A program made the translations under genes and the position numbers. A model generated the notes under the pieces. That model was not told the DNA's origin and searched no databases. It was given only the letters and a program-made list of their open reading frames with translations. Shown here piece after piece: positions 29,601 through 36,064 of a stretch of DNA of 64,000 bases; positions within the stretch are counted from its first letter, which is position 1, and every line of letters begins with the position of its first letter. The DNA comes from Cohnella herbarum (lineage in GTDB: Bacteria > Bacillota > Bacilli > Paenibacillales > Paenibacillaceae): assembly GCF_012849095.1 (NCBI RefSeq), contig NZ_CP051680.1, positions 3,684,501 through 3,748,500 on the forward strand. The letters run 5' to 3'.

Positions 29601-32006
29601 GTTGGAATCATCGCGTTTGAAGTCGCTTAGAGGCCACACGGATAAGTCGCTGTATTTCCCGGCAGCACCAAGCACTTTATTCATTGCATACTTTTCGGCA
29701 TCGACATCCGATCCGCCGGGAGTTTGCGTTTTGTATTCCTGAATCCATTCCTCATATTTCGCGGCATGAGTATCCTTGAACGTTTTTACCTTCTCATCCT
29801 GCATGAGCTCCCGTGCTGTATCCCACGTCATATCCGCCGTCCATGTGTGCAAATACCATTTGCCGCTGCCCCCGGCAGTCAGCGCTTCTTCGGGAGGCAG
29901 TAATACGTTCGTCTTATTGTTTGCCTGATCCACTTCGAAGTCGTTCATTCCCGTCGGATACAAGCCTTCATACGGTTGCTTTCCTGCAAGAGAAAAACGC
30001 TTAATAGCCGCGAAGTTGTCCGCTTCATAACCGGCTAATGGATTGTTCGGACTCTTACTCCAGTAATAGAACACAAGACCAACGTTGGAAGAATTACCTG
30101 ATTGATTACCTGTCATATTATTCGGGCGGTAGATTCCCCGGCTCGGCCGCTCCGGAACCGACTGATCCGGATCAAGCGCATTTGTCTTCACGGAGGGATC
30201 GTTCGCATCGATCGTCATTTTACCTGAACGTTTATAAATCGTGTCGGTAGCCCCGCTCGCGTCGTAACGGAAGCTAATGCTCGGCTTTGTATTATCAATC
30301 GCTAGCTTGGCCCAGTCGATCTTCGTGTTCGACGTTGACAGTCCTGGTTTTTCTTCGTTTACCACCTTGTCGGCATATGCGGAATCCATAAGCAGGTTGC
30401 CGGCATAATCCTGAATAACGCCTTTGTCGGAATGATCGCCCTTCGATTCGTGAGTGAGAGCGATCGCTTTAAGCAAAGCCACATCCGTAATCTCTTCCGT
30501 TATTGGAGCACGAAATAACCAGGTTTTGGTGTTCTGTCCGGAAACGTAATTCGCTTTCATCCCATTGTTGAAATAGAGGTGCAGCCCTTGATAAGTTCCG
30601 CCCATGCGGGCGATATCTTCATTCAAGATCGTTTCCTCTGAAAGCTGCACCTTAAAGTCGATCGTATCTCCTTTATTAAGCGTGCTGCCCGTCAGAATAT
30701 CCGGCTGTATGCCGTTGGCCGTCAGCGAATACCGGGGCGGGACCGCATCAACGATAATCCGGTAGCCGCCGTTAGCATAGTCGAACGGATTAACGGTCTT
30801 GCCATGCAAATAAGGGATGCTTTCTGAATTGACTTTTTTGTCAAAATCGCTATCTAAATTAAGAGGATTACCCGCCGCATCATAGAAGCCAGCCTCGCTG
30901 ATTTTCTGATGTAACGACATTTTGTTTAATACTGGATTACTAATCGTTATTTCGCCGTTACTTTCGATTGGATTATTACCCGTATGAATGAATTCGGTAG
31001 CATTAAATGTATAAGGAAGAACAGCGGTATAACCCTGAATCAATTCAGGCGGCAATCCCATGCTTGAAACATTGCCATCCGTCGGCAAACCTTCGCCAGT
31101 TGGAACAGTGAACAAGTTATGACTGATCAATGAGCTATCGCCTGTGGTTGCGCTCATACTGTTGCTTGCTTTTACAGCCTCGCTGAAATTGTAGTCGAGC
31201 TGAAAATTCGCGTTCTTTTTCACCAGCAATTCTTGCTGCTGAATATTCGAGTTTGGACGCTCTACACCATCGGTCTTAAACGTATAATCTTTCATAGTCG
31301 GCGATTCCCAATCGGCAAAATAGATGCGGATGCCTTCTACTGCGTCGGTTGTGCCGTCTTCGGTATATGTCCTAATAATAATGTCATCATCTACGCCAAA
31401 GCTTCTCCATCCCGAGTTGACATTCTCATGCGCAACCTCGCTGTCACCGTGCCACTCTCCTGAACCTCCAGTGCTAGTAGAAGACCAAATTTCGGCGTCA
31501 TCGAGCCAATAAACCTTGACCAGATATCTCGCCTGTCCCCCCTCGGCAAGCTGCTTCAGTTCCGGAATTTCTTTAACGCGGATTTTACCGACGAACGTTC
31601 CGTCTGTGTCGGAAACGGAATCCCACGGGTGATTGTCATGAAAGCCAATGTCATTCTCTTGATCTGTATACACGCCCTGGATTCCTGATTTTCCTTCGCT
31701 CTCGCGAGTATAGTCTTCATAGAACCATTCAAAAGCGGTTCTAAATATGCGCACGTCGTCTCCGTCGTCAAAATCATCCCGTTCCATATCGTACGGCGTC
31801 TCGAACGAGGTTTGATTCCAACTGGACAACTCTGCGCCGTTAACGATCTTAATCCTTTTATCCATACCAACGGGCTGTATATACATATCACGATAATCCG
31901 GACTATTGGCCGCCTGAACTTCCCGTCCCTCTGTCCATATGCTTAGCGTTGCCAGCATGGAAACGACTAACGCAATCGAAGTATATTTAAGCACTCTACT
32001 TCTCAT
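26670..32006 (-). CDS. Large secreted Ig-like repeat protein (1778 aa)
   Basis: ATG at 32006 with GAGGAGGGG 5 nt upstream, overlapping the protease stop by 11 bp, so translation is probably coupled. N-terminal signal segment about 1-33 (SIALVVSMLATLSIW ... VQA). The body is a series of bacterial Ig-like/HYR-like modules recognisable by repeated phrases such as VKVEDMAGNTTSA and VHAVDGAGNDAI; a DUF5011-like module near residue 1590 ends TVTYTVQDEVGNTATATQKV. No SLH domain, LPXTG or C-terminal membrane anchor was seen, so it may be released, or held by its SLH-bearing neighbours. No enzymatic motif was seen. Its place after a secreted protease and before two SLH giants suggests one surface assembly (inference). 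Confidence 0.9.
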   Translation of the reverse strand: MRSRVLKYTSIALVVSMLATLSIWTEGREVQAANSPDYRDMYIQPVGMDKRIKIVNGAELSSWNQTSFETPYDMERDDFDDGDDVRIFRTAFEWFYEDYTRESEGKSGIQGVYTDQENDIGFHDNHPWDSVSDTDGTFVGKIRVKEIPELKQLAEGGQARYLVKVYWLDDAEIWSSTSTGGSGEWHGDSEVAHENVNSGWRSFGVDDDIIIRTYTEDGTTDAVEGIRIYFADWESPTMKDYTFKTDGVERPNSNIQQQELLVKKNANFQLDYNFSEAVKASNSMSATTGDSSLISHNLFTVPTGEGLPTDGNVSSMGLPPELIQGYTAVLPYTFNATEFIHTGNNPIESNGEITISNPVLNKMSLHQKISEAGFYDAAGNPLNLDSDFDKKVNSESIPYLHGKTVNPFDYANGGYRIIVDAVPPRYSLTANGIQPDILTGSTLNKGDTIDFKVQLSEETILNEDIARMGGTYQGLHLYFNNGMKANYVSGQNTKTWLFRAPITEEITDVALLKAIALTHESKGDHSDKGVIQDYAGNLLMDSAYADKVVNEEKPGLSTSNTKIDWAKLAIDNTKPSISFRYDASGATDTIYKRSGKMTIDANDPSVKTNALDPDQSVPERPSRGIYRPNNMTGNQSGNSSNVGLVFYYWSKSPNNPLAGYEADNFAAIKRFSLAGKQPYEGLYPTGMNDFEVDQANNKTNVLLPPEEALTAGGSGKWYLHTWTADMTWDTARELMQDEKVKTFKDTHAAKYEEWIQEYKTQTPGGSDVDAEKYAMNKVLGAAGKYSDLSVWPLSDFKRDDSNWVYNVGEISLDNKLPTLTIGTANGNETAEVTVPIVIADSHSGLNANKLLFQWVKAGGKVSNIGWKVIPENADGSRTVTTLNHVDDDGDYELYVKVEDMAGNTTSAKMEGKVNVKSSNIVKYVFEPEASSSYVQSHDVAFGIKGIQIDKAEYAFGASSTTRPAASLYKDITSSEELRNGHHYYGIPANKAINGERYLHIRVKEKDQNRYLYYVKSYRFDNKAPDVSFSPTSSNYAKEKHSVVVSVNESLSVQGTSAKYQWIKSSDSAPTATSTGWLALPENGQVVIDDRNLEIGETANYKLYVHAVDGAGNDAIKPTGDFKVIKKTDAEIVVNKADVIYAYGDATDGYYAILNLELDNTSKEGFEHSVSTDDGVTWSSWAPYSNFVKVEVGGTGLERLNKLKARFRTPTGKESEPVSLSASGNWQEKPVYGIAVHNTLGKTNEVMLDIEAANGISIAPSADVNPSVPERMDADTFKVTQNGLYSFELQDTVNEARKATLIVVVSNVDNAAPTGEIVYSVTKPTSSNVLAELKTSEPVRITNNEGRSSFLFTENGSFSFEFEDEGGSKGTATATVANIDRTPPNAVINKSYSYQFDNELRDFKTIEDANGNVVLAQGVTLELDKADENGKDFNSVSGGKSKTLYGNDKAKFIIRDDLGNVAVLSEEVDYIVSSLPDPEVEYQFVDDQGMAIPLENIKLIDGVPHAKGKVKVTIKGQVAAPNEIFVRGGPNQRISDGNGSYQFTKLFDDNGEMTIVLTDLVGNLNRVRIKTAGLDNTAPTIELKSGVVAVQQNKPNLDPAKDLGGYTVSDNVSDSEALQHKVSISGLDLSKIGPQTVTYTVQDEVGNTATATQKVVVMKDAGLLIVGNGQLISSMVSESILYGTNEITFRITGFDEMPVNGQKSNNALAQYDLYSYSGLYREGQMKVIADKLTMKQLSEQQFKVTFPDTGWYTIVVRTQEREREYAMFFIGKMKKQVGK

Positions 32007-32700
32007 CTGAACCCCTCCTCGAATGATGTTGCTTTATAACGCTACGAACGGCATCCATATCGACGACAAGATGAATGTTGTTCATCGTTCGCAACGAACC
32101 TGAAATGACGCCCACAACGTCCCCGTTCTTATCTAATACCGGGCCTCCGGACATCCCGCTGGCCACCTGCGCGGTAATCAGAATACGATCCCTGCCGTTA
32201 ATCGGCGCCCGCGGGCTGCTTACGATTCCTTCGGTAATGATCTTCGTCTCCTTCATCGGGTAACCGAGCGCGAAAATCCGTTCGCCGTGTTTGGTTTTGC
32301 CGGATCGCAAATTCAAATATCGATATCCCGCTTGGGAGGGTGACCCACTCGCAGGAAGCTTGAGTACGGCGATATCTTGCTCCTTGTTCTCGGCGGTGAC
32401 GGTGACCGGTTCCACAACCGTGCCGTCGTTCATGACAACGGATATTCGCTCGGCTCCTTCCACGACGTGATACGCCGTCAGAGCTTTGCCCTCCTTGTCG
32501 ATCATAAACCCGGTGCCGACATCCTTAATCGTTCCATCCGCTCGATATACTCGGACGTATAATGTCGCATGCTGGGCAAGCTCGTAAATCCCTTCCGAAT
32601 CGTATGTATGGCGATCCTCCGCCCCCGAAACCGGAACTTGACTTAAAAATAAACAAACGAGGCCAACGAATAACCAAAGACGTTTACTTGCTTGCTTCAA
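31996..32700 (-). CDS. Secreted trypsin-like serine protease (HtrA/DegP-like, no PDZ)
   Basis: 234 aa with a signal peptide (LWLFVGLVCLFLSQVPVSGA). The catalytic triad is visible: His in TAYHVVEGA, Asp in EQDIAVLKL and Ser in ASGMSGGPVLD. The length matches a lone chymotrypsin-fold domain; the PDZ domain of HtrA/DegP is missing and there is no transmembrane anchor after the signal. The start is a TTG at 32700 placed 7 nt after a perfect GAGGTGA. It is the first gene of the operon that then encodes three very large exported proteins, so maturation or quality control of those proteins is plausible (inference). Confidence 0.9.
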   Translation of the reverse strand: MKQASKRLWLFVGLVCLFLSQVPVSGAEDRHTYDSEGIYELAQHATLYVRVYRADGTIKDVGTGFMIDKEGKALTAYHVVEGAERISVVMNDGTVVEPVTVTAENKEQDIAVLKLPASGSPSQAGYRYLNLRSGKTKHGERIFALGYPMKETKIITEGIVSSPRAPINGRDRILITAQVASGMSGGPVLDKNGDVVGVISGSLRTMNNIHLVVDMDAVRSVIKQHHSRRGSDEK

Positions 32701-32749
32701 ATAAAACTCACCTCGTTCGCATGGGTAAGGGCTGCATAAATCCCAAGCT

Positions 32750-32781
32750 AGTATAGAAGAATCCGCTTAACAAACACTGAA
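32750..32781 (-). promoter_or_regulatory. Putative promoter of the 23-kb surface operon with a SARP-like repeat
   Basis: On the minus strand: TTCAGTG (32781-32775), 4 bp, TTAAGCG (32770-32764), exactly 8 bp, then -10 TATACT (32755-32750). The heptamers agree at 5 of 7 positions and have an 11-bp period. The first one also overlaps a small palindrome CACTGAACAGTG (32775-32786). The -35 box is poor, as expected for an activated promoter. The predicted leader to the protease TTG is about 43 nt. Confidence 0.45.
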
Positions 32782-32919
32782 CAGTGCCAACGAGAACTGT
32801 CGCCTCGCGCATGTTCCCTCTTAGACCGTTCCATCTCCGAAATTAGTAAAGATCTTGCCTCGTTTTACTCGGAAACCCTGTTTATTCCAGTAATTATCGA
32901 ACACCTCCTCATATCCGGC

Positions 32920-32928
32920 TGGTATACT
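32920..32928 (+). promoter_or_regulatory. Extended -10 promoter of the regulator/MFS pair
   Basis: TGGTATACT matches an extended -10 box (TGn + TATACT, -10 at 32923-32928). It lies about 43 bp before the regulator ATG; no good -35 box is seen. Confidence 0.5.
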
Positions 32929-32970
32929 GGGGTTATCTAATCGGTTCATAGGGAAAGAAGGTTTGCCAGG

Positions 32971-34128
32971 ATGCAACTGGAATTACACGAAAGCGAGCTC
33001 AAAGTGACAGCCGACGGTTTAACGATAGATTTGTTGCCGAAGGAGTTCGCTCTATTGCAATTTCTCTACCGCAACAGAGGTCGTACGTTTAACCGCGAAC
33101 AGTTGCTTGATAACGTGTGGCCGCTGGAATATCCGGTCGAACGGACGGTGGATGACCATATCTACAGACTGCGCAAGAAGCTAGACCCTTTCGGCGATCT
33201 GGAAATTAAGACGGTCCGGGGATATGGCTACAGCCTTGCTTTGCGCGATCCCAATCATCCGGGGGCAATGAATCCCACTACGCAGGACCGAGAACTGCAC
33301 GAGACTATGCGGAATGTATTCGAGAAATATCAGCAATACGGCCAAGGCCGTTCGATGCTAACCCTTGCGCGACAACAAGATGTTCTTGGTTACGAATTGG
33401 ACCCGTTTTATGCCGTGTATGTCCATTTCGTGCAAGGCGATCTGGATTGGCTACTGAATACGGTTGAAGCTCCGATTGGCGAACGCTTTTATTGGTTGCT
33501 GTTGTTTTATATTTTTTCAGGTAATCCGGCAATGGGGCTGGCTATCTGCGAGCAAGTGTTAGCGAAGAAACTGCTGTCTCCCCCGCAGCACAAGGAAATG
33601 GAAATTCTCAACATTCTTGATCTGTGCGCGCTGGCGGGACAACCAGATAAAGCGCTGGAGCGCTTGAAAATAAGTCACATCGCGATCGCCGATCCGGATT
33701 ACGAGAATTTTATTCCGCACATTGCAATCGCCGAAATGTTCGTCCACCTCGTTGCAGGAGCGAAAGAGCATGAACTGGAGAAAATGGCGGGAGCAATCGA
33801 AGCCGAAATGCTGTGCGCTAAGCCTTTTCTACGCGAGATCGGAAGTTTTAAGGTGGTCATGGGACTGTGGGCGGTAAGGCGCCAAGCATGGCGCGAAGCG
33901 GAAAAGCTGTTGGATGAGGGACTACAGGTACTCGACAAGTCGGGATTTGTGCCGCTGAAGCTAGGTGCCCTTTACCGGATTATTCATTACCTCGATATGG
34001 TCTCTCTGGAGAAAAAACGGCTGCGGAAATACATAACTCTATTCGAAGAAGAACGGCTGCGGATCGGCTTCGACAAGCTTTCAGCGGCGCTGGAAGCTAC
34101 GATCATGAACGAATTGTACCGCCTCTGA
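32971..34128 (+). CDS. Winged-helix/TPR transcriptional regulator (OmpR/SARP-like)
   Basis: 385 aa. Residues 1-90 form an OmpR/PhoB-type winged helix (LPKEFALLQFLYRNRGRTFN, then TVDDHIYRLRKKLDP and TVRGYGYSL) with no receiver domain ahead of it. Residues about 105-385 are all-helical and TPR-like (helix pairs such as KALERLKISHIAIADPDYEN), the layout of SARP/AfsR-like regulators. The ATG at 32971 follows AGAAGG. It is divergent from the 23-kb surface operon and in line with the MFS exporter, so it may control either or both. Without a receiver, its signal is more likely a ligand or protein partner than a kinase. Confidence 0.88.
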   Translation: MQLELHESELKVTADGLTIDLLPKEFALLQFLYRNRGRTFNREQLLDNVWPLEYPVERTVDDHIYRLRKKLDPFGDLEIKTVRGYGYSLALRDPNHPGAMNPTTQDRELHETMRNVFEKYQQYGQGRSMLTLARQQDVLGYELDPFYAVYVHFVQGDLDWLLNTVEAPIGERFYWLLLFYIFSGNPAMGLAICEQVLAKKLLSPPQHKEMEILNILDLCALAGQPDKALERLKISHIAIADPDYENFIPHIAIAEMFVHLVAGAKEHELEKMAGAIEAEMLCAKPFLREIGSFKVVMGLWAVRRQAWREAEKLLDEGLQVLDKSGFVPLKLGALYRIIHYLDMVSLEKKRLRKYITLFEEERLRIGFDKLSAALEATIMNELYRL

Positions 34129-34143
34129 TCTTGCTCTGACATT

Positions 34144-34192
34144 CCTCCGTTACAGTAATATCGTGCCTTAAACGATCTTACTGTAGTGGAGG
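34144..34192 (+). promoter_or_regulatory. SD-sequestering hairpin in the MFS leader
   Basis: Two 21-nt arms (34144-34164 and 34172-34192) enclose a 7-nt loop (GCCTTAA). The inner 14 bp pair TACAGTAATATCGT with ACGATCTTACTGTA with one mismatch (34159/34177). Two G-U pairs then lead into CCTCC (34144-34148) pairing with the ribosome site GGAGG (34188-34192) of the MFS gene. In RNA this would hide the start site of the exporter. There is no T-run, so it is not an ordinary terminator. As DNA the inner palindrome could also be an operator. Confidence 0.7.
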
Positions 34193-34200
34193 TATGAGAC

Positions 34201-35487
34201 ATGCAAGCGTTACACCCATCCAGATCCAGTTCAAGTCTGCTTCGCAACAAAATTTACATGCGCGTATATAGCGCATATGCCGCGGCAACTTTCGGCGACT
34301 GGTTCGACACGTTGGCCATTCAAGTGCTTGTCGGATATCGCTGGCAGGCGAGCCCGCTTATGTTAGCTCTTATTCCGATTGCCAACGCTCTGCCCAGTAT
34401 CCTGCTAGGATCGTTTGCGGGAGTCGCTGCCGACCGTTTGAATAAGCTGAAGCTGATGCGGATTTGCGATCTGCTTACCGCCGCGCTGACATTGCTATTG
34501 TTACTGGCGCCGAACATGTATTGGCTGCTTCCTCTGCTTATGCTGCGGGCGTCAATTTCTTCATTAAACGTGCCCGCCCAGCAGGCGCTGACACGCCGTT
34601 TAGTGAGAGATGATCAGTTGCTTCAAGCCACTTCGCTTAACGGAATCGTGAACCAAGGCTCCAAGATCGCCGGTCCTCTATTGGGCGGATTCGCCTTAAC
34701 TTTCCTGTCCCCGCACTGGTGTATTTTGCTAAACGCTTGCTTTAGGGTCATTTCTTATCTGCTACTGCTTACCGTTAACAATTTCGAGGCGGAAAATGAA
34801 AGGAAGGCGGGCGATGAGGAGCAGCGAATTCCATTGCGTAAGATGTGGCAAGAAGGCTGGGGCTTCATTCTACACAGCCGCTTGCTGCTCGTTACGATGC
34901 TGTTCGGATTAACCGGGTCGCTCGCCATTCAGATGATCGACTTTCAATTCACGAGCCTCTTCCGCTCGGTGGCGCCGAATCGGGAATCCTTGCTCGGTTG
35001 GATGGTGGCAGCGGCTGGAGCAGGCGCAGTACTCATCATTGTCGCCATGAATAAAATGAATCGCGCAGCGGGTTATGGTTGGAAGTTCGGAAGCGGTTAT
35101 GCGCTGATCGGCATAGCCGTTGGGGGGCTTGGATTGCTCCCAGCCGGGGTTTCGGTACTTCCCGTTCTTGCGTTGGGTTTCGTACTGGGCATCGGCAACG
35201 GGTTGTTCATCGTTACGTTCAACTATTGTCTGCAAAAAGAAACGCCCTCGCATATGACCGGCCGCGTTTTCGGCATTCAAAGCACGATTCTGGGGTTTGT
35301 CATGATAGGAGCGCCGTTGCTTGGAGGACTTCTGGTGCAAGTTGCCGGACCATCTCGTACGTTCCTGAATATGGGCCTTGCGATTACGGGAATCGGAATA
35401 GCCGGCATTGTGCTGGGCAAAGTGTTATGGCCATCGACTAGAAAAGCGTTTAGTAGAGATAGCGCCGTGGAGCAGAGTTCTTTTTGA
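34201..35487 (+). CDS. MFS transporter (drug/macrolide efflux-like)
   Basis: 428 aa with about 12 membrane segments. The motif A-like loop GVAADRLNKLKLM lies between segments 2 and 3, and the N-terminal part (YAAATFGDWFDTLAIQVLV) resembles the MefA/EntS-type MFS_3 subgroup, which export macrolides, siderophores or other small molecules by proton antiport. The substrate cannot be read from sequence. The ATG at 34201 has GGAGG 8 nt upstream, but that site is locked in a long hairpin. It is co-directional with the winged-helix regulator, 72 bp downstream, and probably co-transcribed. The C-terminal tail is short and hydrophilic. Confidence 0.88.
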   Translation: MQALHPSRSSSSLLRNKIYMRVYSAYAAATFGDWFDTLAIQVLVGYRWQASPLMLALIPIANALPSILLGSFAGVAADRLNKLKLMRICDLLTAALTLLLLLAPNMYWLLPLLMLRASISSLNVPAQQALTRRLVRDDQLLQATSLNGIVNQGSKIAGPLLGGFALTFLSPHWCILLNACFRVISYLLLLTVNNFEAENERKAGDEEQRIPLRKMWQEGWGFILHSRLLLVTMLFGLTGSLAIQMIDFQFTSLFRSVAPNRESLLGWMVAAAGAGAVLIIVAMNKMNRAAGYGWKFGSGYALIGIAVGGLGLLPAGVSVLPVLALGFVLGIGNGLFIVTFNYCLQKETPSHMTGRVFGIQSTILGFVMIGAPLLGGLLVQVAGPSRTFLNMGLAITGIGIAGIVLGKVLWPSTRKAFSRDSAVEQSSF

Positions 35488-35508
35488 TCGAGGGCAAAAC
35501 GATTGCCC

Positions 35509-35763
35509 ATCCGTGCTCCGAGTCGGTGCTGTAGCGTTACTTCTTGGCACTATGGCTTCATCCGTGCTCGGAGTCGGAGCTGTAGCGTTACTTTTTGGCA
35601 CTATGGCTTCATCCGTGCTCGGAGTCGGCGCCGTAGCGTTACTTCTTGGCACTATGGAATCATCCGTGCTCGGAGTCGGTGCTGTAGCGTTACTTCTTGG
35701 CACTATGGCTTCATCCGTGCTCGGAGTCGGCGCCCTAACGTTACTTCTTGGCACTGTAATCAC
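35509..35763. repeat. 51-bp tandem repeat, five copies
   Basis: Units start at 35509, 35560, 35611, 35662 and 35713, each 51 bp and opening ATCCGTGCTC. Copies differ at a few positions; the last copy decays at its end and a sixth start is only vestigial. Because 51 is a multiple of three, both strands stay open: a Pro/Thr/Ser/Ala-rich 17-residue repeat on the minus strand and a hydrophobic one on the plus strand. No ribosome site or signal peptide supports either. It lies just after the MFS stop and next to a dispersed element. Confidence 0.9.
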
Positions 35764-35801
35764 ATCATCTCGCGTGAAGCCTTGCACCGGTACAGCGATC
35801 A

Positions 35802-35932
35802 TTAATCATTTTTTCCATCAACGCTCTTTCCGACTACCTGAGCGAACTGCACATACCTGCACAACTAACCTGTAACTTATTGGATGTGTGTACTTTGCTC
35901 AGGAGCTAAATTCCGTAGGATCAAGCAAAATT
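35802..35932. repeat. Dispersed ~130-bp intergenic element, copy A
   Basis: Closely matches 53038-53167 over its full length and in the same orientation. Both copies run from TTAATC plus a T-run to TCAAGCAAAATTC. The core is an imperfect inverted repeat: CCTGAGCGAACTGCACATAC (35837-35856) against GTGTGTACTTTGCTCAGG (35886-35903). No coding potential was seen. Confidence 0.8.
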
Positions 35933-35936
35933 CGCT

Positions 35937-35975
35937 CAAAAAAAGAGCGGGTTATCTATTCGATAACCTGCTCTT
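35937..35975 (-). terminator. Terminator after the frameshifted SLH gene
   Basis: Arms AAGAGCGGGTTATC / GATAACCTGCTCTT with a 5-nt loop, followed on the minus strand by a seven-T run. Confidence 0.85.
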
Positions 35976-36064
35976 GCTCTTGATTTTAGCCATGCGCCTT
36001 ATCTTAATGACATTGCCTTTGCCGAGCGGCTTTTGCACAATTCGTTTCGTGAAACAAAGAGAAA

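Larger units (their letters stand above)
35488..36064. other. 577-bp gene-free stretch between MFS and SLH genes
   Basis: No supported gene. It holds the 51-bp tandem repeat (35509-35763), copy A of a dispersed ~130-bp element (35802-35932) and a terminator (35937-35975). The last 90 bp show nothing recognisable. Confidence 0.7.

Noticed and set aside
9890..32700. Type of secretion or conjugation locus implied by giant proteins
   Set aside because: No secretion ATPase, channel, sortase or relaxase genes are present; signal peptides and SLH domains explain export and anchoring.
35509..35763. CRISPR array
   Set aside because: Units are contiguous 51-bp tandem copies without spacers, and no cas genes are near.
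35408..35875. Possible proteins made of 17-residue repeats over the 51-bp array (both strands)
   Set aside because: A 51-bp period keeps any frame open. Neither strand has a good ribosome site, signal peptide or non-repeat domain, so I treat it as a DNA repeat.
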